64,000 bases of DNA, from assembly GCF_964033635.1 (NCBI RefSeq), contig NZ_OZ035533.1, positions 5,737,001 to 5,801,000 on the forward strand. The letters are read 5' to 3'. This DNA is from Chitinophaga sp. MM2321. Lineage in GTDB: Bacteria > Bacteroidota > Bacteroidia > Chitinophagales > Chitinophagaceae. Made by a program: the position numbers and the translations under genes. The notes beneath the pieces are model-generated. The model was not told where the DNA came from. It saw only the letters and a program-made list of their open reading frames with translations, and did no database searches. Shown here piece after piece: positions 49,992-59,559 of this stretch (its first letter is position 1; every line of letters begins with the position of its first letter).

Positions 49992-50163
49992 TTTTTATTA
50001 TAACGGAGAGGGATATATGGTATTTACCGAAAAATTTCACCTGGACCGTGGCTATTGTTGTGGCAACGGCTGTAAACATTGCCCTTTTTTATATGAAAAA
50101 GTACCCGAACCCAAAAGAACAACCCTCCTCAACCAACGCGGGGAAGCAAGAGACGGACAGTAA
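49963..50163 (+). CDS. DUF5522-type small cysteine-rich protein
   Basis: Protein of 66 residues with the compact motif YCCGNGCKHCPFLYE (about residues 31-45), four cysteines and a histidine that could bind a metal, preceded by IDFYYNGEGYMVFTEKFHLD. This matches the DUF5522 family of unknown function. The start MKQPLVEKIDFYYNGEGY overlaps the end of trmB by 29 nt, and its last 71 nt overlap the ATL gene in another frame. The compact overlap suggests coordinated translation. What the cysteines bind is unknown. Confidence 0.82.
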   Translation: MKQPLVEKIDFYYNGEGYMVFTEKFHLDRGYCCGNGCKHCPFLYEKVPEPKRTTLLNQRGEARDGQ

Positions 50164-50512
50164 ATCCGGTTCCTTTTTTGAGGTCGTATTTAAAATAGTA
50201 CGCAAAATCCCCCGTGGCCGGGTTACCTCTTATGGCGCCATAGCAGAGGCTTCCGGCATCAGGCTAACCGCCCGTATGGTAGGCTGGGCCATGAACGGAG
50301 CCGGCAGGGTAAAGCCCGCCGTACCCGCACACCGGGTAGTAAACAGCAAAGGCATCCTGAGCGGTAAAAACTTCTTTGCCACCCCTACCCTGATGCAGGA
50401 ACTGCTTGAACAGGAAGGAATTATAATAAAAGAAGATAAAATAGCAAACTTTAAAGATGTATTTTGGGACCCGGGAGCAAAAACCCGGAAAGACAGTAAA
50501 AAGGTACTCTAA
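50093..50512 (+). CDS. Alkyltransferase-like (ATL) MGMT-family protein
   Basis: DNA-binding protein of the O6-alkylguanine alkyltransferase family, 139 residues from the ATG at 50093. Features: FFEVVFKIVRKIPRGRVTSYGAIA, with the winged helix and the nucleotide-flipping Tyr47 (split as two segments in this text), ARMVGWAMNG with the Arg finger (Arg61), and VPAHRVVNSKGILS. In true alkyltransferases the motif is PCHR; here Ala79 replaces the acceptor Cys, so the protein cannot be a suicide repair enzyme and should be an ATL that flags lesions for nucleotide-excision repair. An earlier ATG at 49988 would add a hydrophobic segment overlapping the DUF5522 gene and is unlikely. Confidence 0.85.
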   Translation: MKKYPNPKEQPSSTNAGKQETDSKSGSFFEVVFKIVRKIPRGRVTSYGAIAEASGIRLTARMVGWAMNGAGRVKPAVPAHRVVNSKGILSGKNFFATPTLMQELLEQEGIIIKEDKIANFKDVFWDPGAKTRKDSKKVL

Positions 50513-50562
50513 CATTCACTTTTCAATACAGGATTACCTCCTGCACAGCGTTATTTTACACT

Positions 50563-51006
50563 ATGACGATACTCAAACTAAAGCTGGATCAGGATCAACT
50601 GATAGAAGATTTTTTTGAGAGCACTCACCTGATTGGTATCGCTTCTTCCGCCCGCGATTATCAGCTGTGCTGGCAAATAAACCGCCACATGTATACCAAT
50701 TTCAGGGTAAATAACTCCCTGGAGATCACGCTTTCCAAAAAAAACCGGTCTTATCACTTTACTGTGCTGGAATTTCATGAGCCTACCAATTCCGTAGTTC
50801 ACTATTTCTATAACAATCACTGCCAGGCAGAATTCCTGCTTCCTGAGCTGAAACACATCCATTTTTTGTGGATGATAAAAGGAGATTACTATCAATCCGC
50901 TGACGTAAAAAAATTATTGGAAGAATTACGTCTTGTTCCGCTTGTACAATTAGTATCTTTACTGGACATCAGGGAGATTAAAAATAAGATGAACCTCATT
51001 TTTTAG
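50563..51006 (+). CDS. IPExxxVDY family protein
   Basis: Bacteroidota protein family named for a conserved motif, 147 residues. Here the motif region reads FLLPELKHIHFLWMIKGDYY, a divergent form (LPELKHIHF in place of IPExxxVDY). The N-terminus LKLKLDQDQLIEDFFESTHL and the IASSARDYQLCWQINRHMYT segment fit the family; helix-rich C-terminus VPLVQLVSLLDIREIKNKMN. The function is not known. It follows the ATL gene by 50 nt. Confidence 0.8.
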   Translation: MTILKLKLDQDQLIEDFFESTHLIGIASSARDYQLCWQINRHMYTNFRVNNSLEITLSKKNRSYHFTVLEFHEPTNSVVHYFYNNHCQAEFLLPELKHIHFLWMIKGDYYQSADVKKLLEELRLVPLVQLVSLLDIREIKNKMNLIF

Positions 51007-51101
51007 GGCGGAAAAGATGTACCAGTAGCCGATCTCGAGAATAATTTGACCAAAAACCTAATGAAGAGCCCCAGTAATTTACCCTTAAAAAAAGTCCAGT
51101 T

Positions 51102-51332
51102 ATGTGGGAGGAAAAAGACAAACAGCTATACCATGCATTCGAATTTAAAGATTTCAGGGAAGCGTTTGCGTTCATGACCAAGGTGGCTTTACTAGCGGAG
51201 AAAATGGATCATCATCCATATTGGATCAATGTTTACAATAAAGTAGAAATATACCTGAGTACACATGATGCCGGAGATGTGATTACAGCCAAAGATGAGG
51301 CGCTGGCCAAAGCTATTGACAAATTGTTATAA
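51102..51332 (+). CDS. 4a-hydroxytetrahydrobiopterin dehydratase (PCD/DCoH-like)
   Basis: Pterin-4a-carbinolamine dehydratase of 76 residues that recycles the pterin cofactor of aromatic amino acid hydroxylases. The family motif is [20 protein letters not shown], with the paired His residues of the active site (HHP) and the [20 protein letters not shown] strand-helix. It is slightly shorter than usual (about 95-105), lacking part of the N-terminal strand. No phenylalanine hydroxylase gene is in the window. It precedes the histidine kinase gene by 20 nt. Confidence 0.92.
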   Translation: MWEEKDKQLYHAFEFKDFREAFAFMTKVALLAEKMDHHPYWINVYNKVEIYLSTHDAGDVITAKDEALAKAIDKLL

Positions 51333-51352
51333 CCAAATTTATATACCGCCTT

Positions 51353-53437
51353 GTGAAGCGCATTTTCCTAATGCTGTTGTTGTACTGTTACACTACAGGA
51401 GCCTTTGCCATTACCCGATACACTTTCATAGATACCCTGACAACAAACACCACGTTTGCTCCGGTAAATCTTGACGCGCGCCCTTATTTACAGGTACTTA
51501 CCGATAAAACAGGGGAGCTTACCATACAACAGGTAGCCCAATTACCGTTTGCCCGTAACGGAGAGCTTTTTCATAATTATAAAAAGAATAACGGTAGTGA
51601 AAATAACTGCTGGCTGCGGCTATACATAAAAAATGAAGGCGCCCAGGAGATGTCTGCCATCCTCTTTGCAGGCTGGCACGACTATCTGTACTGGTATGAG
51701 CAGGCCCCCGGCGATACCAGCCGGCTGTTGATGCAAACCGGGCTGATGGTAGATAAAGGCGGGGTGGAAAGATGGGACCATTATGGTTTCAATATAAAAG
51801 TGCCCGCAGGGCAAACCCGTACTTACTATCTGCATATCATCAATAAATCATACAATGAAAATAAGCTGATGCCCACGTTTTTCAGCACGTATGCATTTGC
51901 GAACTTCCATAATACGCAGCTGGATATATACCGGAAAGAAGCAGCGGCCATCCTGGTATTACTGGGGATGCTCTTTGTTTTCCTCAGTATCTCTGTTATC
52001 AATTATATACAGCTGCCGGACAGGTCCTACATTTATTTTGCAGCGTATATCCTGGGGCTCATCCTGTTCTTTGCCCTGCAACTGGAAAGTAAACCATACC
52101 AGCTCTCGTTCTTTCACCAGTGGCCCATGCTCAAATATTACTGGGATATTCCGGGACTGCTGTTCTGTTTTTACCCCATGTACCTGTTATTCGGCAATAC
52201 TTTCCTGAACCTGAAAGAACGCTATCCTTTTATGGAGCGCGTGTTTACCTGGGTAGCTGCTATCGTGGGCGGGTTGATCATCGTGTGTATGTATTGCATC
52301 TGGCAGGGACTATTTCACCTTCCGACGATTATTTACAGTTACGTATATTTCTGCACCCTTGTGCCGCTGCTGGCCGTATTTGTAGCACTGGCAAGACGTT
52401 CCCGGCATCATCCGCTGGTACGCTTTTTCCTGTACGGCTCCGTATGCCTGTACCTGGCTTGCCTGGGATCCTTTTTACTGCATCTCCGCCCGCTGGGCCT
52501 GATCAGTGCACTGGGAGAACTGGCTGCACCTACCATGCTGCTCATTGGCGGCGTATTGCTCCAGGCTATGTTTTTCCTCGCGGGATTAAGCTATCGTAAT
52601 AAACTGGCCCATCATGAAAGAACCCGTACGCAGGAACTGCTTATTAAACAACTTAATAAGAATAAAGAGCTGCAACGTAAGCTGAACGAGCAACTGGAAG
52701 AACTGGTAAAAGAACAGACCACCGAAATCCTGCGCAAAAAACAGGAGCTGGAAGAACAAAGGAAAATACAACTGGAAACAGAATACGATAAGAAGCTTAC
52801 AGAAATTGAACTGAAAGCCATCCGCGCACAAATAAATCCGCACTTTATTTTCAACTGCCTGAACTCCATTCAGTTGTTTGTTATGCAGCGCGATTATGAA
52901 TATGCGCAGAAATACCTGTCGGATTTTTCTTACCTGATCCGTAAAACACTTGACTTTTCCCGTCGTAACTTTATATCACTGGCGGATGAGATCACTTATC
53001 TGAACACCTATCTGGGACTGGAAAAAATGCGTTTTGAAAACAGGATGGAATACGAACTGGTAGTAGATCCCGTTATCGCTACCGCGGAGTTGGAAATACC
53101 GGCCATGTTGCTGCAACCGTATGTGGAGAATGCCGTTAAACACGGCATGACCAACCAGCAACAGGCTATTGGCAAGCTTTCCATTCACTTCAACCAGGTA
53201 GCATCTGATATGCTGGAATGTGTGATTGCTGATAATGGAATCGGTATTGCCCGATCCAAATCATTACGTACACTGCCCCAACATCACCAGTCGTCGGGTA
53301 TGGAGATCAGTCAGAACCGGGCCGAGCTGCTGAATAAAATGTATAATACAGAAATAGTGATAGAAATTATAGACCTGGCCGCTGAAAGCGAAGAAGGTAG
53401 TGGAACGGTCGTCAAAATATTAATACCACAGTTATAA
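51353..53437 (+). CDS. 7TMR-DISM sensor histidine kinase (LytS-type)
   Basis: Membrane sensor kinase of 694 residues with a GTG start; an ATG six codons in is also possible. The order is: signal-like N-terminus (residues 1-20), a DISMED2-type extracytoplasmic beta domain (about 40-190), seven membrane helices (about 197-415), a coiled coil rich in Gln, Glu and Lys (425-480), and a His_kinase domain: RAQINPHFIFNCLNSIQLF with phospho-acceptor His497, LQPYVENAVKHG (ATP N-box, about 587-598) and IADNGIGI (G1 box). It is followed 35 nt later by a LytTR regulator, which is surely its partner. The ligand is unknown. Confidence 0.93.
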   Translation: MKRIFLMLLLYCYTTGAFAITRYTFIDTLTTNTTFAPVNLDARPYLQVLTDKTGELTIQQVAQLPFARNGELFHNYKKNNGSENNCWLRLYIKNEGAQEMSAILFAGWHDYLYWYEQAPGDTSRLLMQTGLMVDKGGVERWDHYGFNIKVPAGQTRTYYLHIINKSYNENKLMPTFFSTYAFANFHNTQLDIYRKEAAAILVLLGMLFVFLSISVINYIQLPDRSYIYFAAYILGLILFFALQLESKPYQLSFFHQWPMLKYYWDIPGLLFCFYPMYLLFGNTFLNLKERYPFMERVFTWVAAIVGGLIIVCMYCIWQGLFHLPTIIYSYVYFCTLVPLLAVFVALARRSRHHPLVRFFLYGSVCLYLACLGSFLLHLRPLGLISALGELAAPTMLLIGGVLLQAMFFLAGLSYRNKLAHHERTRTQELLIKQLNKNKELQRKLNEQLEELVKEQTTEILRKKQELEEQRKIQLETEYDKKLTEIELKAIRAQINPHFIFNCLNSIQLFVMQRDYEYAQKYLSDFSYLIRKTLDFSRRNFISLADEITYLNTYLGLEKMRFENRMEYELVVDPVIATAELEIPAMLLQPYVENAVKHGMTNQQQAIGKLSIHFNQVASDMLECVIADNGIGIARSKSLRTLPQHHQSSGMEISQNRAELLNKMYNTEIVIEIIDLAAESEEGSGTVVKILIPQL

Positions 53438-53472
53438 TCGTATATTCATAAACGTTAGTAAGCTACCTGCAC

Positions 53473-54225
53473 ATGATAAAGGCAGTTATAATCGATGATG
53501 AAAGAAACAGCCGGGATATTATTTCCCTCATGCTGGAAAAATATTGTCCGCATATAACGATTGCTGATACGGCATCCGACTGCGCTGAAGGCATTGCCAA
53601 GATTATTGAGCATCGTCCCGGACTGGTATTTCTTGATCTTGAAATGCCCGATGGCACCGGGTTTGATGTGCTCATGGGCACACAACCTGAAGTGGCCTTC
53701 GAGGCGGTTTTTGTAACCGCTTTTGAAAAGAAGTTCCTGCACGTGATCCGGTGCAGCGAAGTAGAGCTGATCTTAAAACCGATAGACAAAGAAAGCCTGT
53801 TACAGGCAGTAGACCTTATTAGCGCCCGCATTGCGGCCAACAGTAGTAAACATCGTTACGAGGTATTGCTGGAAAATTTCAATAATGTAAAGCATGCTTC
53901 CTGGAAGCTGCTGATCCCCACATCCGAGGAGGAAGCACATACCATTCTGCTGCCCGCAGTTGAATACCTGGAAGCACATATGGAAAACTGCATGTTCTGC
54001 CTGAGTTCCGGCGCATCCGTGCAGGCAGAGCGCCCCTTCCGTTATTATGCAGACCTTTTTTCTTCCCTTCGTTTTTACCAGATCAATAATATGCAGATGG
54101 TGCAGCTTTCCAACATCAGCCATATAGAACCCGGTGGTGGAAAAATAGTACTGAAAAGCGGGCGGATGCTGGATATTACGGAAAGACGGAAGAAAGATCT
54201 GTTAAGCAGAATGCAACATGAATAA
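53473..54225 (+). CDS. LytTR-family response regulator
   Basis: Response regulator of 250 residues with a receiver domain (1-120) and a LytTR DNA-binding domain (about 145-245). The receiver has IDDERNSRDI (acidic pocket), GLVFLDLEMPDG with the phospho-acceptor Asp55, VTAFEKKF with the switch residue and ILKPIDKE (conserved Lys). The LytTR part ends with SNISHIEPGGGKIVLKSGRM and LDITERRKKDLLSRM. It forms a two-component pair with the preceding kinase. Its targets might include the 250-bp intergenic region downstream, but no LytTR sites were identified. Confidence 0.93.
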   Translation: MIKAVIIDDERNSRDIISLMLEKYCPHITIADTASDCAEGIAKIIEHRPGLVFLDLEMPDGTGFDVLMGTQPEVAFEAVFVTAFEKKFLHVIRCSEVELILKPIDKESLLQAVDLISARIAANSSKHRYEVLLENFNNVKHASWKLLIPTSEEEAHTILLPAVEYLEAHMENCMFCLSSGASVQAERPFRYYADLFSSLRFYQINNMQMVQLSNISHIEPGGGKIVLKSGRMLDITERRKKDLLSRMQHE

Positions 54226-54309
54226 GCGGGTGTTTTTTCGTTGACCCCTATCCGTTATTACATATTTTCCAATTTTTCGATCCTTCCATTTGACTTTATT
54301 CAATAAAAC

Positions 54310-54334
54310 GGCGCTGTTTTTTGCTGACAGCGCC
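54310..54334. terminator. Hairpin after the response regulator gene
   Basis: GGCGCTG (54310-54316) and CAGCGCC (54328-54334) form a 7-bp stem. Few T follow, so it may be a weak terminator. Confidence 0.45.
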
Positions 54335-54403
54335 AGATTCCCCGTTTTCCTTCCTTTCTGATGTAATGCGCGTAGCATACGTAACTATTTCTTAACAAAA
54401 AAA

Positions 54404-54434
54404 TTTGTGGGAATGGGTTTTGGTTGTACTTTTG
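54404..54434 (+). promoter_or_regulatory. Complete -33/-7 promoter of the tetR-type gene
   Basis: TTTG (54404-54407), a 19-nt spacer and TACTTTTG (54427-54434) match the Bacteroidota consensus exactly. The leader to the ATG at 54487 is about 45 nt and contains a TCAGACAGTCAGACT direct/inverted repeat, a possible self-operator. Confidence 0.8.
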
Positions 54435-54486
54435 ACCCGTCAAACAAAATAGTCAGACAGTCAGACTACCCGTTGACAGCACATTT

Positions 54487-55113
54487 ATGGCAGAACAGGA
54501 CCAAAAACGAACTTTAATACTGGAAGCGGCATTGAAACGCTTCAAGCGGTTCGGATTGTCTAAAACTACCATGGAGGAGATCGCCAGGGATCTGGAGATT
54601 TCGAAAGGCTCTTTGTATTATTATTTTTCAGATAAGGAATCCATCTATATAGCGGTGGTGGAGCACATGATAGCCGATTGTTTTTTTGACATGCTGGCTT
54701 ATGTAGACACAGCTCCTTCCACAACAGCCGTCATGGACCGGTACCTGGAGCTGAAAGAAAAAATGTTGCTGGAATATCACTTTCTGTTCGGTGTAAATGA
54801 ATGGATCAGGGATAGACCTTCCAACCTGATGCGGCAAATAATTGAGCTGCTGCAACAGGTAGAGATATCTTTTCTTTCTGCTACGATCAAAAAAGGCATT
54901 TGCTGCGGTGAACTTAATGAAGACACCAACGCAGAAATGACCGCCCAGTTGTTAGTCAACGTATTATTCGGATTATGGGTAATATGGTGCAAATGGCAGG
55001 CAGCTGGCTTTGATCCCCACGACCGGAATGGGCTGCGATGCTTTATGGATCGCGAAAAGCAAGTACTCTCCATTTTTTTTAATGGACTAAGATATCGACC
55101 AGTAATCAACTAA
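54487..55113 (+). CDS. TetR/AcrR family transcriptional regulator
   Basis: Dimeric repressor-type regulator of 208 residues. The helix-turn-helix is at the N-terminus: LILEAALKRFKRFGLSKTTM, EEIARDLEISKGSLYYYFSD (residues about 22-45) and KESIYIAVVEHM. The C-terminal ligand domain is helical (residues 60-200), with FLFGVNEWIRDRPSNLMRQI and NVLFGLWVIWCKWQ. The gene has a consensus promoter. Next downstream is a small outer-membrane barrel gene, a common target pattern, but regulation is inferred only from position. Confidence 0.93.
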   Translation: MAEQDQKRTLILEAALKRFKRFGLSKTTMEEIARDLEISKGSLYYYFSDKESIYIAVVEHMIADCFFDMLAYVDTAPSTTAVMDRYLELKEKMLLEYHFLFGVNEWIRDRPSNLMRQIIELLQQVEISFLSATIKKGICCGELNEDTNAEMTAQLLVNVLFGLWVIWCKWQAAGFDPHDRNGLRCFMDREKQVLSIFFNGLRYRPVIN

Positions 55114-55187
55114 GAATGGCTTTAATGTATGTAGAAGCATCAATGACCGCGTGAACAGTTTTAATGTATATTTAAATTTTACGAAAG

Positions 55188-55793
55188 ATGAAAAAGTTGA
55201 TTGTAATGGCCGCAGTAGTACTGTTTGGCTCACAAGTAGCTAAGGCACAGTTTTCAAAAGGCGATGTTATCCTGGGTGGAACTGTAAATGTAAGTACACA
55301 GTCTGTAAAAGCAAAAGACGCAGACGCAAAAAACACAACCACTTCATTTGGTGTTAGCCCTAAAGTAGGTCTGGCATTGAACCCTAACTGGGTAGTTGGT
55401 GTGTTCGCACAAACTCAGTTTGGATTCAACAAGAATGTAGCTGATGTTAAAACCAAAACCCTCGAAATTACACCGGGTTTATTTGTTCGTAACTACCACA
55501 TGCTGGGTGAGAGCAAATTTGCATTCTTCGCAGAAGCAAATGCTGGTTATAGCTTTGGTAACACAAAAGTTGCTGACAACAAAATCAGCAGTTTCAATGG
55601 CTTTAACGTAAATGTACTGCCAGGTATCACTTACTTCGTTACTAAACACTTCATGATTGAAGGTTCTTTTGGTAGCCTGAGTTATGCCTACAACCAGAAC
55701 AAATTAGAAGCAACTGGTGCTAAAACAAACACAAGCAGCTTTGATTTCAATTTCACTAAACAGTTAAACCTGGGTGTGAACTTCATATTTTAA
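55188..55793 (+). CDS. Small outer membrane beta-barrel protein
   Basis: Predicted eight-strand outer-membrane barrel of 201 residues. The signal peptide is MKKLIVMAAVVLFGSQVAKA, cleaved before QFSKGDV. Alternating strands include VSTQSVKAKDADAKNTTTSF, WVVGVFAQTQFGFNKN, and FAFFAEANAGYSFGNT, with the final LNLGVNFIF ending in an aromatic residue as BAM clients do. The composition and codon use look like those of an abundantly expressed surface protein. A strong terminator follows. No function can be assigned beyond the OMP_b-brl type fold. Confidence 0.87.
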   Translation: MKKLIVMAAVVLFGSQVAKAQFSKGDVILGGTVNVSTQSVKAKDADAKNTTTSFGVSPKVGLALNPNWVVGVFAQTQFGFNKNVADVKTKTLEITPGLFVRNYHMLGESKFAFFAEANAGYSFGNTKVADNKISSFNGFNVNVLPGITYFVTKHFMIEGSFGSLSYAYNQNKLEATGAKTNTSSFDFNFTKQLNLGVNFIF

Positions 55794-55848
55794 GCATCAG
55801 TAGTTGATATTTTTACGAAAGATTGTTATAAGGTTAATCAGATCGGAT

Positions 55849-55885
55849 AAGCCCCGCTGCAGTTTACTGTGGCGGGGCTTTGTTA
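55849..55885 (+). terminator. Intrinsic terminator after the small barrel gene
   Basis: AAGCCCCGC (55849-55857) and GCGGGGCTT (55872-55880) form a 9-bp stem, then TGTTATTTC. It lies 56 nt after the stop. Confidence 0.85.
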
Positions 55886-55892
55886 TTTCATA

Positions 55893-55926
55893 AAAAAATC
55901 CCGTCAGCATGCTGACGGGATTTTTC
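55893..55926. terminator. Bidirectional terminator between the barrel gene and rho
   Basis: ATCCCGTCAGC and GCTGACGGGAT around AT form an 11-bp stem, flanked by A7 on the left and T5 on the right. It can stop both the barrel transcript and the leftward rho transcript. Confidence 0.85.
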
Positions 55927-55946
55927 TTGTTAATTATCGTTATTGA

Positions 55947-57656
55947 TTATCCATTCATGGAAATCAGGAACTCTTCATTGCTCTTGGTTCCACGCATATG
56001 CTGCAGCATGAAATGCATAGACTCATCGGTATTCATATCACCCAGGTGATTACGCAGGATGTGGATACGTTTGAGTGAATCTTTATCCAGTAACAGATCA
56101 TCACGACGGGTAGAAGATGCAGAAACATCGATCGCCGGGAAGATACGTTTGTTAGCCAGTTTACGATCCAGCAGTAGTTCCATGTTACCGGTACCTTTAA
56201 ACTCTTCAAAGATCACTTCATCCATTTTGGAACCGGTGTCTATCAAAGCAGTTGCGAGGATGGTAAGAGAACCACCGTGTTCTATTTTACGTGCAGCACC
56301 AAAGAATTGTTTTGGTTTCTGCATGGCATTGGCTTCCACACCACCGCTCAATACTTTACCGGATGCGGGAGCTACGGTATTGTGTGCCCTGGCCAGACGG
56401 GTAATGGAATCCAGCAGGATCACCACATCGTGTCCGCACTCTACCAGGCGCTTTGCTTTCTGCAATGCGATGGCAGATACTTTCACGTGTTTTTCAGCAG
56501 GTTCGTCAAAGGTAGAAGCGATTACTTCCGCTTTCACACTACGTTCCATATCTGTTACCTCTTCCGGGCGTTCATCGATCAGTACTACCATCAGGTAAAT
56601 TTCCGGATGGTTGGTAGCGATAGCGTTGGCCACTTCTTTCAGCAACATGGTTTTACCTACCTTGGGTTGCGCAACGATGAGTCCGCGCTGACCTTTACCG
56701 ATAGGCGTAAACATATCCATGATACGCGTAGAGTAGTTATTGGAAGTAGTGACTAATCTTAATTTTTCGAAAGGAAACAACGGTGTCAGGTAATCGAAAG
56801 GTACACGGTCGCGTACTTCTTCCGGAGATTTACCATTGATGGTTTCTACTTTCAGTAAAGCGAAATATTTTTCCCCTTCTTTAGGTGGGCGCACAGCGCC
56901 TTTCACAGTATCACCGGTTTTGAGGCCGAAGAGTTTTATTTGTGAAGGAGATACATAAATATCATCGGGTGAACTGAGATAGTTATAGTCGGAAGAGCGG
57001 AGGAAACCGTAGCCATCAGGCATCATTTCCAGTACGCCTTCACTTACGATAATACCATCAAATTCTATATTGAAATTCGCTTCTTTCTTAGGGTAGCGGG
57101 GCTTTTGAGCGGCCGGGGCTACTGTTTCCGTGCCATCGGGGATTACGAAATCATCGTCATCGTCGTCTTCGTCCTCTTCTTCAGCTACAGGAGCAGGTAC
57201 AGTTTCTTCCACTTCATCTTCTGTAAATGAAGGAATGATGATATCATCATCATCATCAAAAGTGAGTGATGGAATGCTGTCCAGATCTATATCAAAGTCT
57301 TTTATTTTGGATTTGGAAGATGTTCCTTGTGTTTCTTCTGTGTCTGTATCTTTTGCTTTGGCACTGGTAACTTTCCTGGTAACTTTTTTTGCGGCTGGTT
57401 TTTCTTCAACGTTGTTAGATGGTTCTTCAGCAACGTTATTAGCTTCGTCTTTCTTTACAGGTTTGCGTTTGCGTGATTTCTTTTCTTCTCCGTTGGACTG
57501 GTTATCTTCTGAGGCCATTACCGCTTGCTTGTCAAGAATTTTGTAGATAAGGTCCTGTTTGTTCAGTTTTTTTGCGTTGGGAACATCAAGCTTCTCTGCA
57601 ATATCAAGCAGCTCAGGAACGAGCATGTCGTTCAATTGTAAGATGTCGTACATCAT
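55947..57656 (-). CDS. rho: Transcription termination factor Rho
   Basis: Hexameric RNA helicase that ends transcription, 569 residues from the ATG at 57656 ([10 protein letters not shown]; a TTG four codons upstream is in frame). Order: N-terminal helical domain with [20 protein letters not shown], an acidic and Lys-rich insert of about 130 residues (about 55-185, with runs of Asp and Glu), the cold-shock RNA-binding domain ([20 protein letters not shown]), Walker [17 protein letters not shown] (329-336) and Walker [23 protein letters not shown] has Val where E. coli has Ala. The long insert is typical of Bacteroidota and may add RNA contacts. Confidence 0.96.
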   Translation of the reverse strand: MMYDILQLNDMLVPELLDIAEKLDVPNAKKLNKQDLIYKILDKQAVMASEDNQSNGEEKKSRKRKPVKKDEANNVAEEPSNNVEEKPAAKKVTRKVTSAKAKDTDTEETQGTSSKSKIKDFDIDLDSIPSLTFDDDDDIIIPSFTEDEVEETVPAPVAEEEDEDDDDDDFVIPDGTETVAPAAQKPRYPKKEANFNIEFDGIIVSEGVLEMMPDGYGFLRSSDYNYLSSPDDIYVSPSQIKLFGLKTGDTVKGAVRPPKEGEKYFALLKVETINGKSPEEVRDRVPFDYLTPLFPFEKLRLVTTSNNYSTRIMDMFTPIGKGQRGLIVAQPKVGKTMLLKEVANAIATNHPEIYLMVVLIDERPEEVTDMERSVKAEVIASTFDEPAEKHVKVSAIALQKAKRLVECGHDVVILLDSITRLARAHNTVAPASGKVLSGGVEANAMQKPKQFFGAARKIEHGGSLTILATALIDTGSKMDEVIFEEFKGTGNMELLLDRKLANKRIFPAIDVSASSTRRDDLLLDKDSLKRIHILRNHLGDMNTDESMHFMLQHMRGTKSNEEFLISMNG

Positions 57657-58119
57657 CTGTGTTGTCAAATTTTAGAAGTGTTGTGAGGCGGGTACCACTG
57701 CATACCAACATACACCAATTACAAATAATTGTTTTTGCGTCAAGAAATTTAATTTGATTATTAAATTTGATAGGGAATGATTGAGTTTAGGAACTGCTGA
57801 TGAAGATGATTAAAGAACTTAATCAGGCAGATTATAACGCAAGATTAAAACAAGTTTTATTATTCTCCAAAAAAATTTAACCTCAGATCCCCCGTAGTTC
57901 CCCATTGTACTGCAATTACAGGTAGGCTCCCCAGGCTGCAAAAGAGTGGCAGCGGGACCCTCAATCATCCCCTGAATCATATGATATTTTCTATATTATA
58001 TCGATTTTTAACATTTCATTTACAAAGGAAACCGGTAATTATCTTGCCGGAGGTCCAAATATCAGGTTATGGACTATGAAGTTTTACACTTATTTTTGCA
58101 GTCCTAAAATTAAAATTTT
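57657..58119. other. Divergent rho/asnS region with a structured segment
   Basis: No gene is evident in these 463 nt. The segment 57881-57960 looks structured on either strand: GCTGC/GCAGC (57935-57953), TACTG/CAGGTA (57908-57924) and an outer CCCG/CGGG pairing (57891-57894 with 57953-57956). It lies about 230 nt upstream of the rho ATG and upstream of the asnS promoter, so it could be part of a long rho leader. The rest is AT-rich. Confidence 0.5.
58091..58098 (+). promoter_or_regulatory. -7 element of asnS
   Basis: TATTTTTG fits TAnnTTTG. The leader to the ATG at 58120 would be about 15 nt. No exact TTTG lies at -33. Confidence 0.55.
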
Positions 58120-59559
58120 ATGAGCCAAAGAGTGAAAGTCAAGCAAATCTTGTCGGACGACAAGGCGCATTATGAAGTAACGGTAAAAGGTTGGGTGCGG
58201 TCATTCCGCAACAACCAGTTTATAACGTTGAACGATGGCTCTACCAATAATAATTTACAAGTAGTTATTGATACTGAAAATACGGATGCAGCCCTGCTGA
58301 AACGCATTACCACAGGCGCTTCCATCTGCGCAAAAGGAGAGATCATTCCCTCACTGGGTAAAGGCCAGAAAGTAGAGCTGAAAGCTACTACCCTGGAAAT
58401 ACTGGGCGACTGTGATCCTGAAAAATATCCTTTGCAGCTGAAAAACAGGCCCAGCCTGGAATACCTGCGTGAAATCGCTCATCTGCGTTTCCGTACCAAT
58501 ACTTTTGGCGCTATCTTCCGGGTACGCCATGCGTTAGCATTTGCCGTGCACAAGTTCTTTAACGAGCGCGGCTTTGTATACCTGCATACGCCTATCATCA
58601 CTGCATCTGACGCTGAAGGCGCTGGTGAAATGTTCCGTGTAACCACCCTGGACATGAACAAACCACCCCGCACAGAAGCCGGCGATATTGATTACAAAGA
58701 AGACTTCTTTGGCAAGTCAACCAACCTCACCGTATCCGGCCAGCTGGAAGGCGAACTGGGTGCTATGGCCTTTGGTGATATCTATACTTTCGGACCCACT
58801 TTCCGCGCTGAAAATTCCAACACCGCCCGCCACCTCGCTGAGTTCTGGATGGTAGAGCCGGAAATGGCCTTCTACGAACTGGAAGATAATATGGACCTGG
58901 CGGAAGCCTTCATCAAATCCATCATCGGATATGTATTGGAGCATAACCGCGATGACCTCGACTTCCTGGCTTCCCGCCTTGTGGAAGAGGATAAACAAAA
59001 ACCACAACAGGAACGCAGTGAAATGGGGCTGCTGGAAAAGCTGGAGTTTGTATTACACAACGAATTTGTACGTATTACCTACACAGAAGCTATTGACATC
59101 CTGCAAAACAGCAAACATAACAGGAACAAGAAGTTCCAGTACCTCATTGAAGGCTGGGGCGCCGACCTGCAAAGCGAACACGAGCGTTATCTCGTAGAAA
59201 AGCACTTTAAGAAACCGGTGATCCTCACTGATTATCCTAAAGAAATCAAGTCTTTCTACATGAAGCTGAATGAGGATAACAAAACCGTCAGGGCTATGGA
59301 TATCCTGTTTCCCGGCATCGGTGAAATGGTAGGCGGATCACAACGTGAAGAAGACTACGACAAACTGGTTAAACGCATGGAAGAAATGCACATACCCGTA
59401 GAAGAACTAAGCTGGTACCTGGATACACGCCGTTTTGGTACTGCTCCGCACGCCGGCTTTGGTCTTGGTTTCGAACGCATGATGCTCTTTATAACCGGTA
59501 TGGGCAATATCCGCGACGTTATACCTTTCCCAAGAACACCAAAGAACGCCGAACACTAG
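58120..59559 (+). CDS. asnS: Asparaginyl-tRNA synthetase
   Basis: Class IIb aminoacyl-tRNA synthetase charging tRNA-Asn, 479 residues. The N-terminal OB fold binds the anticodon ([20 protein letters not shown]). Class II motifs: motif 1 near [20 protein letters not shown], with [20 protein letters not shown], motif 2 [20 protein letters not shown], and motif 3 [16 protein letters not shown] at the C-terminus. A Bacteroidota-type insert of about 40 residues occurs around [13 protein letters not shown]. Its TAG stop begins a TAGACCAGGATTA repeat. A TATTTTTG element is 21 nt upstream. Confidence 0.96.
   Translation: MSQRVKVKQILSDDKAHYEVTVKGWVRSFRNNQFITLNDGSTNNNLQVVIDTENTDAALLKRITTGASICAKGEIIPSLGKGQKVELKATTLEILGDCDPEKYPLQLKNRPSLEYLREIAHLRFRTNTFGAIFRVRHALAFAVHKFFNERGFVYLHTPIITASDAEGAGEMFRVTTLDMNKPPRTEAGDIDYKEDFFGKSTNLTVSGQLEGELGAMAFGDIYTFGPTFRAENSNTARHLAEFWMVEPEMAFYELEDNMDLAEAFIKSIIGYVLEHNRDDLDFLASRLVEEDKQKPQQERSEMGLLEKLEFVLHNEFVRITYTEAIDILQNSKHNRNKKFQYLIEGWGADLQSEHERYLVEKHFKKPVILTDYPKEIKSFYMKLNEDNKTVRAMDILFPGIGEMVGGSQREEDYDKLVKRMEEMHIPVEELSWYLDTRRFGTAPHAGFGLGFERMMLFITGMGNIRDVIPFPRTPKNAEH

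Noticed and set aside
49988..50092. Earlier ATG for the ATL gene that would add a membrane-like segment
   Set aside because: The added residues overlap the DUF5522 gene in another frame and do not belong to the family; the ATG at 50093 fits better.
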